Positions 1-9,600 of a DNA stretch of 24,155 bases are shown piece after piece. Source of the stretch: Collinsella sp. Lineage in GTDB: Bacteria; Actinomycetota; Coriobacteriia; Coriobacteriales; Coriobacteriaceae. A program made the translations under genes and the position numbers. Location of the stretch: assembly GCA_019424965.1 (NCBI GenBank), contig JAHYYL010000011.1:1-24155 (forward strand), read 5' to 3'. Position 1 is the stretch's first letter; each line of letters starts with the position of its first letter. Below the pieces are notes generated by a model that did not search any database, had not been told where the DNA came from, and saw nothing but the letters and a program-made list of their open reading frames with translations.

Positions 1-566
1 AAGCTGCCGCCCACCTCGACAAGCTCGCCGCGGCTCACGATGACCTCTTTGCCAGCCGCGTGCGCGGCAAGCACCAGCAGCACCGCGGCGGCATTGTTGT
101 TGACAACCAAGGCGTCCTGCGCCCCCGTGAGCGTGCGCAGCAGGCGTGCGGCATGCTCCTTGCGGCCCCCGCGAGCGCAGATTGAGACGTCATACTCAAG
201 CGTGCTGTAGCCTCGGGCGACATCGGTCACCGCCTGCACCGCTGCGGGAGCAAGCGGAGCACGGCCCAGATTGGTGTGAATCACAACGCCCGACGCGTTG
301 ACGGCAGGGCGCAGGGTCGGCAGCGACAGTCGGTGGCACCGCTGCTCGATGGCCAAGGCGAGCTCGCGCTTATTCCTAGCGGGGACGCCAGAGCGAATCG
401 CCTCGCGCTCGGCATCGAGCTCGGCATCAATCGCCTCGCGCACAATCATGTCGCCCGCATCGCCGGCAGCCTTCATGACCGGCCACTCGGCCAGCAGCTC
501 GTGAACGGCGGGAATGGAGCGCAGGCGGTCGCGCACCTCGGCAGGCATGGATTCGCAGTCGCTCAT
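1..566 (-). CDS. selA: L-seryl-tRNA(Sec) selenium transferase SelA, N-terminal part (cut by window edge)
   Basis: SelA is the PLP-dependent enzyme that turns Ser-tRNA(Sec) into Sec-tRNA(Sec) using selenophosphate from SelD. The minus-strand frame opens at the ATG complementary to 564-566 and runs off the left edge, giving 188 residues. Diagnostic stretches are ASGVVIHTNLGRAPL, which matches the SelA motif following the N-terminal helical domain, then GYSTLEYD and ALVVNNNAAAVLL, which matches the start of the PLP fold. The catalytic lysine lies beyond the edge. The start is supported by AAAGG six bases upstream. It follows focA in the same direction with 184 bases between them, which hold a palindromic repeat. 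The family is clear from the motifs. Confidence 0.93.
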   Translation of the reverse strand, partial: MSDCESMPAEVRDRLRSIPAVHELLAEWPVMKAAGDAGDMIVREAIDAELDAEREAIRSGVPARNKRELALAIEQRCHRLSLPTLRPAVNASGVVIHTNLGRAPLAPAAVQAVTDVARGYSTLEYDVSICARGGRKEHAARLLRTLTGAQDALVVNNNAAAVLLVLAAHAAGKEVIVSRGELVEVGGS

Positions 567-640
567 GGAAAGCCTTTCGACATGTTCAATAAAAAGCGGG
601 TCCCCTTTGTCGTCAGCAGCAAAATGCGGCAACGCACATG

Positions 641-729
641 CAAAAAGGGACAGGTCCATTATGGCAGCTCGTGACAAGACGGCGCAGCGCCTCGCTCAAA
701 ACCTGCCAAAATAAACCTGTCCCTTTTTG
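641..729. repeat. REP/MITE-like palindromic element between focA and selA
   Basis: Two perfect 15-base inverted arms (641-655 and 715-729, each CAAAAAGGGACAGGT read inward) flank 59 bases. Inside them a second imperfect stem pairs TGGCAG with CTGCCA, so the whole 89 bases can fold into one long hairpin. The core AAAGGGACAG recurs in the palindrome after modC at 19873-19903, which suggests a dispersed family. The arms end in five A/T bases, so the element might also stop transcription in either direction. No transposase is nearby. Whether this is a REP, a MITE or only a terminator is inference. Confidence 0.6.
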
Positions 730-750
730 GTCGGTTATGGGTTGGGTCCT

Positions 751-1587
751 TTAGGACTCTTTGTTGGCGTAGATAAACCAGTAGCCCAGCGCCACGATCA
801 GGGCGCCACCCACGATATTGCCCAACGTGGCGACCGTAAGGTTGAGCGCCAACCCGGCAGCGTTGAGGGCATCGGCGCCAGCGACATCGGCTCCATAGCC
901 GCAGGAGTGCATCAAAATACCCATGGGCAAAAAGTACATGTTGGCGACGCAGTGCTCAAAACCGCAGGCCACAAAGGCAGCGATGGGCAGCAAAATGCCC
1001 ACGACCTTGTCGACCACGGTCTTGCCGGCAGTGCCGATCCATACGGCCAGGCAGACAAAGATGTTGCACAAAATGCCGCGGAAGAAGATGGTAACGGCGT
1101 CGATCGCAACCTTACCGGCGGCGACGCTCACCATGGTATTGGCGACGGCCTCGCCGTTGAGCTTATAAATAGCTGCCATGTAAATCAAAAAGACAACGAA
1201 CAGGGCGCCGGCAAAGTTGCCGATCCACACAACAGCCCAAGCCTTGAACATCTGGACGAGCGTAATCTTTTTGCTCTTAAGCGCGCATACCATAAGCGAG
1301 TTACCGGTAAACAGCTCCGCGCCGCAAATGAGCACGAGCACCAGTCCCAGGCAAAAAGCAAGACCGCCCACGAAGCGCTGGGCGCCCCAGCCAAGCGTGG
1401 GATCGCTCAGAAAGACCGTGAAGAACAGGCCGCCGAAGGCGATAAACGCTCCGGCGAACATGGCGAGCAAAAAGGCCTTCGAGACCGGCAGGTTGGCCTT
1501 GGTAACGCCGGCGGCCTCGGACTTAGCCTCGATCGCGGCGGGCGCCAGGCAGTCGGGGGTGGGGTATTCTGCCTTACTCTGTGCCAT
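751..1587 (-). CDS. focA: Formate/nitrite transporter family channel (FocA/NirC-like)
   Basis: This 278-residue membrane protein belongs to the FNT family, pentameric channels for formate, nitrite or hydrosulfide. It has about six hydrophobic segments, the GAELFTGN motif at 89-96 and the segment GFEHCVANM at 209-217, whose His212 is the conserved pore histidine of the family. Length fits the family. I start at the ATG complementary to 1585-1587; the frame stays open upstream but loses transporter character. The ribosome site is weak (AAGAAAG about 12 bases upstream), and a GTG four codons earlier is an alternative. The neighbouring selenium and molybdenum genes favour formate as substrate, because Mo/Se formate dehydrogenases use it; that is inference. 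Confidence 0.88.
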   Translation of the reverse strand: MAQSKAEYPTPDCLAPAAIEAKSEAAGVTKANLPVSKAFLLAMFAGAFIAFGGLFFTVFLSDPTLGWGAQRFVGGLAFCLGLVLVLICGAELFTGNSLMVCALKSKKITLVQMFKAWAVVWIGNFAGALFVVFLIYMAAIYKLNGEAVANTMVSVAAGKVAIDAVTIFFRGILCNIFVCLAVWIGTAGKTVVDKVVGILLPIAAFVACGFEHCVANMYFLPMGILMHSCGYGADVAGADALNAAGLALNLTVATLGNIVGGALIVALGYWFIYANKES

Positions 1588-1658
1588 GGCAATCACTACT
1601 TTCTTACGATGTGGGACAAACGCTCTTGGTTCATTTGCCCCGCGAGGTCGGACGGTAT

Positions 1659-1691
1659 AAAAAAAAACGCGAGCCAAATTAGCATATTGGC
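1659..1691 (-). terminator. Weak candidate terminator upstream of focA
   Basis: On the minus strand GCCAA and TTGGC (1691-1673) can pair as a 5-bp stem with a 9-base loop, followed after five bases by nine consecutive T (1667-1659). It would end the tRNA-Pro/tRNA-Gly transcript before focA. The stem is short and is separated from the T run, so it may be chance. A TATAAT-like hexamer at 1702-1697, just before it, could be a focA -10 box but has no good -35 partner. Confidence 0.3.
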
Positions 1692-1707
1692 CTGCGATTA
1701 TATAGCT

Positions 1708-1845
1708 TGGAGCGGGCGACGGGAAGTCCAAGGATTTGCTTCGCAAATCCTTGTTTCGCTGCGGGCCTTCGGCCCTTGCGTGCTGCGCTGGAAACGCATT
1801 TTCTCAGCTCCGCACCCTGACGGGTTCGATTCCCGTCGCCCGGCG
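1708..1845. repeat. tRNA-3'-end-derived palindromic region
   Basis: Positions 1708-1725 repeat exactly the last 18 bases of the tRNA-Gly gene (1904-1921), including the encoded CCA, in the same orientation 196 bp away. About 100 bp further in, at 1819-1840, an inverted copy of the tRNA T-arm and acceptor sequence appears on the plus strand. Between them are two strong hairpins with TTCG-type loops: AAGGATTTG/CAAATCCTT at about 1730-1752 and GGGCC/GGCCC at about 1763-1775. I cannot fold the whole into a functional tRNA on either strand: it is too long and lacks a proper D arm and anticodon. This region fills the 316-base gap between focA and tRNA-Gly; I see no coding sequence there. Confidence 0.55.
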
Positions 1846-1903
1846 CGTAAACGAAAACAGCTCTGATTCCCAAAGGAAACCAAAGCCGTTAAAACAATTC
1901 TTA

Positions 1904-1977
1904 TGGAGCGGGCGACGGGAATCGAACCCGCGTCATCAGCTTGGAAGGCTGGGGTTCTACCATTGAACTACGCCCGC
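1904..1977 (-). tRNA. tRNA-Gly (anticodon TCC)
   Basis: The minus strand folds into a full cloverleaf. The 7-bp acceptor stem is GCGGGCG with CGCCCGC, the T arm is CGGG-TTCGATT-CCCG, and the anticodon loop CTTCCAA has TCC at 1945-1943. The discriminator is T and the CCA end is encoded (1906-1904). It lies six bases after tRNA-Pro in the same transcript. Its 3'-terminal 18 bases are duplicated at 1708-1725. Confidence 0.96.
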
Positions 1978-1983
1978 AAGATA

Positions 1984-2060
1984 TGGTCGGGACGACAGGA
2001 TTTGAACCTGCGCCATCCTGCTCCCAAAGCAGGCGGGCTACCAAACTGCGCCACGTCCCG
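1984..2060 (-). tRNA. tRNA-Pro (anticodon TGG)
   Basis: The minus strand gives acceptor stem CGGGACG/CGTCCCG, anticodon stem CCTGC/GCAGG with loop TTTGGGA (TGG at 2026-2024) and the T loop TTCAAAT. The CCA end is encoded at 1986-1984. It is the first gene of a two-tRNA transcript driven by the promoter at 2112-2140. Confidence 0.96.
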
Positions 2061-2111
2061 AAGGTGTTGAGCAGCTAAGGCATAAACCTTGCGTGTCCCA
2101 AAGCGAAGGAA

Positions 2112-2140
2112 ATTATAGGGGAGACTTCCCGCCTGTGCAA
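2112..2140 (-). promoter_or_regulatory. Sigma-70-type promoter of the tRNA-Pro/tRNA-Gly unit
   Basis: On the minus strand TTGCAC (2140-2135) and a perfect TATAAT (2117-2112) are separated by exactly 17 bases. The expected start point lies about 45 bases before tRNA-Pro. This is the most consensus-like promoter in the window. It sits in the short gap after the brnQ stop codon. Confidence 0.75.
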
Positions 2141-2151
2141 GCGGCGATATT

Positions 2152-3510
2152 CTAGCTCCTCGAATGTGCGACAAACCGGCTGTGGAGCAGGCCTATCACA
2201 AACGCCACCACGGCGACCGGCGCCCACGCGGCACCGATATCCGCCAGCGGCAGCGCATCGAACGGTAGCCACGCGCCAGCAAAGAACGCGTCGCGGACCG
2301 AGGTGATCACGCTCTGCACCGCGACGACGCCGCCGACCCAGACCCATACCTGCGGATGCGCGTCGCAAAAACCGTGCACCAGGCCCATAAGCACCAGCAC
2401 AATGGCAACGGGATACAAGGCATTGAGCATGGGCACCGAGAACATAAGAATCACGTCGAGGCCCACGTTGGAGAGCACGCACGAAAACGCTGCGAACACA
2501 AAGGCGAGAACCGCAAAGGGGCGGCGCATGGCCTCCTCAGAGGCCTCCGCTCCCCCTTCGACCACATACGTCTCGCAGAAGTAACGCGAGCAGCAGCTGA
2601 TGAGGCCGATGCACACGTTCATGCAGGCGAGGAAAAAGATCGCAAAGACCACGACCGTGCCGGCAAGCCCAAAATGCATGGAGGCCGAACGGGCGAGGAT
2701 GGCGGCGCCGTTGGTAGCGTCGGGCATCACGGTGCCGAGCTGCATACCGGCAAGGCCCAAGCCGCAGTAGATGATGGCCATGAGTACGCCGGCGATCACA
2801 CCGGAACGCGAAATCTCGAAGGCCACGCGCTTGTCATCGGTAACACCCAACTCGTGGATGGTCTCGGCGATGATGATGCCAAAGGCGAGCGACGCGAGCA
2901 GGTCCATGGTCTGATAGCCAGTCAGAAAGCCCTGCGCGGCAGCGCCAGCATCGTAGGGGGCCTGCGGCGCGGCAGCGGGACCCAGCGGCGAGATCACGGC
3001 AGCACCAACGACCAGCACGATGAGCGCAATGAGCGCGGGGCCCGTAATGCGGCCGAGCACGCGTGTGATGACGCCCGGGCGCAGCGTGAGCGCAAACGCG
3101 ACGACAAAGAAGCCGACGGCAAACACCAGGCGCGCCGTGCCGAGCGAGACGCCCTCGGGCAACAGCGGCACCAGCATCTCGAAGGCCGTGGAGCTCGTGC
3201 GCGGAATGGCCAGGCACGGGCCGATAGCCAGATACACCGCCGCGACAAAGAACTCGCCGAACTTGGGATGCACACGGCCGGCAAGCTCGCGCGCCGTTCC
3301 GGCAAGCGCCACGGCGATAAAGCCCATGACGGGCAGGCCAATGGCGGCAATGAGAAATCCAAGCATGGCGACCGGCGTGGCAGAACCTGCCTGCAGCGCC
3401 AGCAGCGGCGGAATAATGAGGTTGCCGGCGCCAAAGAGCATCGAGAACAGGGCGATGCCGACAGTGAGGACATGGTCGGAGCGCAGGCCGCGGGAAGCGG
3501 ATGAGGCCAT
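2152..3510 (-). CDS. brnQ: Branched-chain amino acid carrier BrnQ (LIVCS family)
   Basis: A 452-residue polytopic membrane protein with about twelve hydrophobic segments. The N-terminal run ALFSMLFGAGNLIIPP is the hallmark of BrnQ carriers, which import leucine, isoleucine and valine by cation symport. Later segments (GYQTMDLLASLAFGIII, and the ACMNVCIGLISCCSRYF region) also fit the family, and so does the length. The start is the ATG complementary to 3508-3510, with AAAGGCGG about six bases upstream. It lies downstream of the adhesin gene and is separated from it by a terminator hairpin only about 25 bases before its start codon. It has no evident tie to the Mo/Se genes. Confidence 0.92.
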   Translation of the reverse strand: MASSASRGLRSDHVLTVGIALFSMLFGAGNLIIPPLLALQAGSATPVAMLGFLIAAIGLPVMGFIAVALAGTARELAGRVHPKFGEFFVAAVYLAIGPCLAIPRTSSTAFEMLVPLLPEGVSLGTARLVFAVGFFVVAFALTLRPGVITRVLGRITGPALIALIVLVVGAAVISPLGPAAAPQAPYDAGAAAQGFLTGYQTMDLLASLAFGIIIAETIHELGVTDDKRVAFEISRSGVIAGVLMAIIYCGLGLAGMQLGTVMPDATNGAAILARSASMHFGLAGTVVVFAIFFLACMNVCIGLISCCSRYFCETYVVEGGAEASEEAMRRPFAVLAFVFAAFSCVLSNVGLDVILMFSVPMLNALYPVAIVLVLMGLVHGFCDAHPQVWVWVGGVVAVQSVITSVRDAFFAGAWLPFDALPLADIGAAWAPVAVVAFVIGLLHSRFVAHSRS

Positions 3511-3533
3511 GGGACCGCCTTTCGAGTCGAGAC

Positions 3534-3563
3534 AAAAACGGGACGGGCAAAAGACCCGTCCCG
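3534..3563 (-). terminator. Intrinsic terminator after the adhesin gene, just ahead of brnQ
   Basis: On the minus strand CGGGACGGG and CCCGTCCCG form a perfect 9-bp stem around a 7-base loop, followed at once by TTTTT. It lies about 65 bases after the adhesin stop codon and only about 25 bases before brnQ. It can end the adhesin transcript. If the brnQ promoter lies in the 65 bases before it (a TATATA is present near 3567-3572), the hairpin would also act as an attenuator in the brnQ leader. Confidence 0.8.
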
Positions 3564-3628
3564 CAAGTATATACGCTTTAGCAGACTAAATCGCGCAAAG
3601 CTTCAATCTAGCCACCCCTTCCGAGCCG

Positions 3629-6600
3629 TTACGCGTCCGATCGACGACGACGCAGCAGCTCGAGCGCTATTGCGATAAGCGCAACGGCGCCCGCAGCCAC
3701 GGCGACGGCCAATGGCGCGTTATCGCCCGTATCGGCGAGCTGCTGAGCGCTCGTCTTGGACGAAGCCTTCTGTCCGGGGTTTTCCGCACCATCGCCCCTT
3801 GCCTTATCGGCTGCGGAGTCAGCCGAACTACCTGGTTTTGCCGGATCCCCAGAATCCGACTGGTTGGAATCGGGCGTCCCGGGCTTATCCGGGTCCGGCT
3901 TACTCGGGTTGTCAGGCTCAGGCTTATCCGGGTTATCCGGGTCCGGCTTGTCCGGCTGATCAGGCTCCGGTTTGTCGGGCTCGGGCTTGCCCGGATCAGG
4001 CTGGTCCGGGTCAGGCTGGTCCGGCTGGTCCGGGTCGGGCTTGTCCGGATCGGGAACCACCGGGTCCGGGTCGACAGGCTCTTGCTTCTTCTTCACCGTC
4101 AGCGTACCGGGCTCAACCGTGACATCAAAGTTCGGGTCGGTGACCGTCGCCTCGATCTGGTACTCGCCCGCCGGAGAACTCTCATCGGCGACGCAGGAGT
4201 ACTCGACCTTCACGCCCGAGGTATCGGCCGAGCTCTTTAGGCTCGAGGTAAAGGCGGGATTCATCTCTCCCTCGAAGCGTTCAACATCGTCGACTTTTAC
4301 CTTAAGCTTCGTCGGCGCAATCCTGAACTTGCGCGAGGCGGCGCCGATATACCCGTTGCTTCGCAGCGTGGCAACGGCGCGATACGTGCCGGCATCGGTC
4401 GGGGCCTCACTCGACGAATAGTGCGTGCCGCCCGTCCCGTAATACCTGACCCACAGGTCACCTTCGCAGGCCTTGGGAACCCCCGTGACCTCGGGCGCCT
4501 GGGCGTCACCGCTATAGACGAAGTTGCCGCTCTCAAATGCAAGCTTGACCCGCTTCGCCTGAACGACCAGAACAAAGTGCGCGGTCCCGGTCTCACCCCG
4601 AGCGTCCTTGCACGTGATGTCAAAGCTAGACACTCCGGCCTTGGACGGGGTGCCCGAGAGCGTCAGGCCGCCCGCTGTGCGGGTGAGCTTAAACCCGTCG
4701 GGGAGCTTAGCGTCGTCCCATGTGTACTCATATGGAGCTTCGCCACCCGCGGCACCCGCAATCGTCGCTCGATACGTGCTATGCGCACGTGCGACCGGCA
4801 GCAGACCGCCGTTGAACACGAGGGCATCCCGGAGCACAACGGAAACGACGGCACGATCGCTTTCCACCTGCGCCTCGGTACCAAGGTAGCGCTGAGTGAC
4901 GCGGCAGAAATACTCGCCGGCGCAATCCTCATCAAGGCCCTCGATGAGGAGCGTCTCCCCCGTCTCGCCCTCGAGCGCCACGGTCTCGCCGCCCACCATG
5001 TGGAACCACTGATAGGATAGTTCGACATCGGCGGCGGAACCCGTGGACGAGGACGTGTGGTCGAGGACGCCCTTGCCCGCCTCGGCAGCAACCGAGAGCA
5101 CAACAGCATCGCCCTCGTGGGCACCCGCGTCCTGTGGCTGCGCAATCACCTTCGGAGCGTCCGCTTTCGCGAACTCGAACGTAATCTCGTGCGACGCGGT
5201 GACGCCACTCAGCGTGACCTCGTACGCTCCGCCCTCATAGCCGGAAATATCGAGATCGATGGCCTTGTCCGAGCCGGCTTCCGTGACCGTCACCCGCTCG
5301 AGGTAGCAGCCCTCGTCGGGCGTCGCCGAGAGCGTCACGTCGCCGCCCGCATCAACGGTGACGGAAGCGTTGTCGACCGAACCGTTGACCGCCTTTGCCG
5401 TCACCTCAAAGCGCTCGGGCTTGTCCGGGTTATCGGGCTCGGGGTTATCAGGGTCGGGATTATCGGGATCAGGCTTGGGATCCGGATTAGGATTATCGGG
5501 CTCCGGATTATCCGGGCCGGGGTTAGGACCAGGATCAGGCTGATCGGGATCCGGGTTGTCCGGGTCGGGGTTATCCGGATTGTCCGGGTCCGGAACCACC
5601 GGGTCGGGACCGACGGGCTCCTGCTTCTTCTTCACCGTCAGCGTTCCGGGCACGACCTCGACATCGAAATTCGGATCGGTGACCGTCGCGCCGATCTGGT
5701 ACTTGCCAGCAGGAGAGCTCTCATCGGCATCGCAGGAGTACTCGACCTTCACACCCGAAGTATCAACCGCACTCTCCAGGCTCGAGGTAAACGCCGGGTT
5801 CGCCTCTCCCTCGAAGCGCTCGGCGTCGTCAACCTTCACCTTGAGCTTTGCCGGAGCGATCTCGAACTGGCAGGCAGCGGCACCGATGTAGCCGTGGCTG
5901 CGCAGCGTGGCGACAGCGCGGTATGTGCCGGCATCGGTCGGGGCATCCGTCGAGAAATATTGCGTACTTCCGCATCCGTAGTACCAGACCTTCAGGTCAC
6001 CCTTGCAGACCTTGGGAGCACCGGAAACTTCGGGGGCCTGCGACGCGCCATTAAAGGTAAAGTCGCCATCCGTAAACGTAAGCTTTACGCGCTTTGCCTG
6101 GACAGCGAGCGCAAAGCGGGCGGTCATGGCCTCGCCACGGGCATCCGTGCACGTAATATCGAAGGCGGAAACGCCCGTCTTGGACGGAACACCAGAGAGC
6201 GTCAGACCGCCCGAAGTACGGGAGAGCTTGAGCCCGTCGGGGAGCTTCGTCTTATCCCATGCGTACTCGTACGGAGCCTTGCCGCCCGCGGCCCCGGCAA
6301 TCGTGGCGATGTACGTGCCGTGCGCACTCGCTGCCGGCAGCAGGCCACCGTTAAACACAAGGGTGTCCCAGGCAACGACGGAGACGGAGACGCAATCACT
6401 GTCCGTCTGCTTCTCAGTACCAAGGTAGCGCTGAGTGACGCGGCAGAAATACTCGCCGGCCAGCTCGTCGTCGAGGTCCGCGAGCGAGAGCGTCTCCCCC
6501 GTCTCGCCCTCGAGCGCCACGGCCTTGCCATTCACCATGCGGAACCACTGGTAGGAGAGCTCAACCTCGGCAGCGCAACCCGTGGACGAGGCCGCGTGGT

Positions 6601-9600
6601 CGGCGACGTTCTTGCCCGCCTCGGCCGCGACCGAGAGCACAGCCGAATCGCCCTCATGGACGCTCATGTCCTGCGGCTGCGCGACCACACGCGGAGCGTC
6701 CGCCTTCGCAAACTCGAACGCGACCTCCTGCGATGTGGTGACATCGCTCAGCGTGACCTCGTACGCCCCGCCCTTGTAATCAGAAATGTCGAGGTCAACG
6801 GTCGCATCCGAGCCTGCCTGCGCAACCGTCACGCGCTCGAGGTAGCAGCCCTCGTCGGGCGTCGCCAAGAGGATCGCGTCCCCGCCCTCAACAACCGAAA
6901 CCGAAGCATTGTCGACCGAACCGTTGACTGCCTTCGCCGTCACCTTGTAGTGCTCGGGCTTCTTCTTGACCGTCAGCGTGCCGGGGTCGACCGCGACATC
7001 AAAGTTCGGATCGGCAACCGCCGCGTCGATCTGGTACTCACCCGCCGGCGATTTCTTATTCGCCGAGCAGAAGTACGTAACCTTAACGTCCGAGGTGTCG
7101 CAACGGCTCACCAAGCTGGAGGTAAACTCGGGATTTTCCTGGCCCTCAAAGCGCTCGGCATCGTCGACCTTCACCAGCAACTGGGCAGGTGCAACGGAAA
7201 CCGTCAACTCGACGTCCTCGGCGGCAAGATAGTTTCGAGACGCCTTGGCATGGGCGACAACACGTGCCGTACCGGCAGCCTTCACCGTCGCGCAGCGTCC
7301 CTTAATCGAAACCGGGCCCCTATCGTCATCGGAATCGACCAGCTCAAAAGTCACGGGAGTCTGGGCAACGTTGTTAAACACAATGGGGTCTCCACCGTAT
7401 ACACCCGAATAGCTCGTCGTTCCCGTAATAACCTGGCTTGCCTTTGTAATCGAGAACTCGGCGGACTTTTTACCCTGATAGTTGGGGTCAGTCACCTCAA
7501 CCGTGACGCGGTAGTTACCGCTGTCGCACGGCTCCAGCGCCGTCGGACCATAGGACGTTCCATCTATACCGCAATAGGCAACGGAATAGCCAGACGCATC
7601 AAGGCCGGCAACCGCAACCGCCGCACCGTGTCGTGCGCCATCGTATGTCACATCAGACGTCTCGATCGAAATATCGACCGGGGCCTTCTCGATCGTGAAG
7701 TCACCGGAGGCATTACCGACATATCCCTTGGCGTCGAGCGTCACCACCGCACGATACGTGCCGGCATCCACCGGCGCCTGATCCGACGAGTAATGTGTGT
7801 CGCCCGTGCCAACATAGGTCAGTGTGACATCGCCCTCGCAACCCTCGGGCACGCCCGAAAGCTCCGGGGCCTGCGCCGTCGCGTTGTAGGCAAAGGTCTG
7901 GCCCTCAAATGTAAGGGGGGCTTCCTTCGCCTTCACGAGCAGCGCGAAGTGCGCATCGCACTTGTTGCCCAGGTCATCAGTGCACCTAATCTTGAAGCTA
8001 TGCACACCCGTAGCCGCAGGCACGCCCGAGAGCACCAAGGCGCCCGATCCGTCATCTGCCAGCGTCAGCTGCATGCCCTCAGGAACCTCAACATCATCCA
8101 AGTTGTACGCATACGGTGCCTTGCCGCCCGTAGCGCCCGCAATCACGACGCGGTACTCATCGTGAGCGGTCGCCACCGGCAGCACGCGCCCGTTAAACAC
8201 AAGTGCTTCTCGCGGCACGATGGATACCTTCGCATGTTCGGTATCCGTCTTTGTCGCCGTGCCCAGGTAGTTCTGCGTAATGCGACAGAAGTACTCGCCT
8301 TCGCCGTCGCTGTCGAGCTGGGTGAACGAAAGAGTCTCCCCCGTCTCGCCCTTCAGCGCCACCGCCTTGCCGCCATCGTCAGACACGCGATACCACTGGT
8401 AGCTCAGCTTGACGTCTGCAGCGGATCCAGAAGACACGGCCGCATGGACGCGAACGTTGCGCCCCGCCTCGGCGGCAACCGAAAGTTCAACCGGATCGCC
8501 CTCGTAAGCATTCGCATCCTGCGGCTGAGCGAGCACCTCCGGAGTCGCAGCCTTTGCGAATTCAAACGTGACCTGCTGCGGAGCACTCACGCCACTCAGC
8601 GTGACCTCATACGCCCCACCCTTATAGTCAGAAATATCAAGGTCATAGGCATTGCCGGCCGAACCGTCATCACCGGCCTCTTCGGCAACGGTCACGCGCG
8701 TCAGATAGCAGCCCTCATCGGGCGTCGCCGAAAACGTCACCTTGCCATCCGTGGCGACCAAAGCAGACTCCGGATCAACCGATCCGTTGACCGCTCGGGC
8801 CGTCACCTTGTACTTAGGCGCCTCCGCAAAGCGCGCCTCGACAGTCATGTTGTCCTCGGGGACAAACGTCCAGGTAGCATCCGTGCTCAGCGGCTCATCG
8901 CCCAGCGACCCGTCGTCGCTGCGTGCATACCACCCATCGAACACATAGCCCGCATCGGGAACGGCAGTCAGGGTCGTGGACTCACCGTTCTCGACTTCGT
9001 TGGTCACGGCATGGCCCAGAGATTCATCCTCGGAGGAACCCTCGACGTGTCCTCCCTGACGCGAATCCACCGCCGTAACCGTCATCGACGCCCGCTCATA
9101 AACGGCCGTAAAAGTACGGTTGCCAAACACTACGCGGTTGATCACCGGTGTGGCGCCCACAGGCATGCCGTTCTCGTCGGCCCAGTATTTAAACTTCCAA
9201 CCCTTGTGCGGCACGGTAAACATAATCGCCGCGGAGTGGTAGGAGCCGCCGGTACCAAGCGCAACCATGCTAAAGCCCGCGTCCTTGGGATACGTAGCAA
9301 CCTGAACATCACAGCCCGTCTCATAGAACACAGCCGTAAGCTGCCTATTCTCCTTTGCGGTACCGATATAGAACGCGCTGTAGCTCACCGTGACACCCAC
9401 ATCGTCGACCCAATGCGAGAAGTGGTTCTTCTTCCACGGGATCGCGATCGCCATAAACATGTCGCCCCTGTCGTATGACCTGCTACCGGCAGGAATGCCG
9501 TCGACCAGAAGGGCCGTACCGCGGAAGATGGACGAGCCGGTGACGGTAATGGTCACCTGTCCATCGGATTCGAACTGCGCGTAGTACGTTATGTCTTGCG

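Noticed and set aside
1708..1845. Possible tRNA-Sec (selC) on the plus strand, since TTCGCAAATCC resembles its anticodon arm and a T arm follows
   Set aside because: At about 135 nt it is too long, there is no TCA anticodon in a 7-base loop, no D arm, and the 3' end is CGGCGCG without CCA. The acceptor-like segments are copies of the tRNA-Gly 3' end.
727..1866. Plus-strand open frame of 379 codons opposite focA
   Set aside because: It is antisense to a clear FNT transporter, has low-complexity His/Gly/Asp composition and runs into the tRNA-derived repeat.
2300..3500. Plus-strand open frames opposite brnQ (up to 382 codons)
   Set aside because: The opposite strand encodes a full-length BrnQ with correct motifs. 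The plus frames are Arg/His/Gly-rich shadows.
3840..4083. CRISPR-like or satellite repeat array
   Set aside because: The repetition follows codons for Asp-Pro-x-Pro inside a long open frame and has no spacer/repeat regularity.
5057..9478. Plus-strand open frame of 1473 codons antisense to the adhesin
   Set aside because: It mirrors the repeat structure of the minus-strand gene, is extremely rich in Arg, His and Ile, lacks any domain and has no ribosome site. GC-rich codon use on the minus strand removes stops from this frame.
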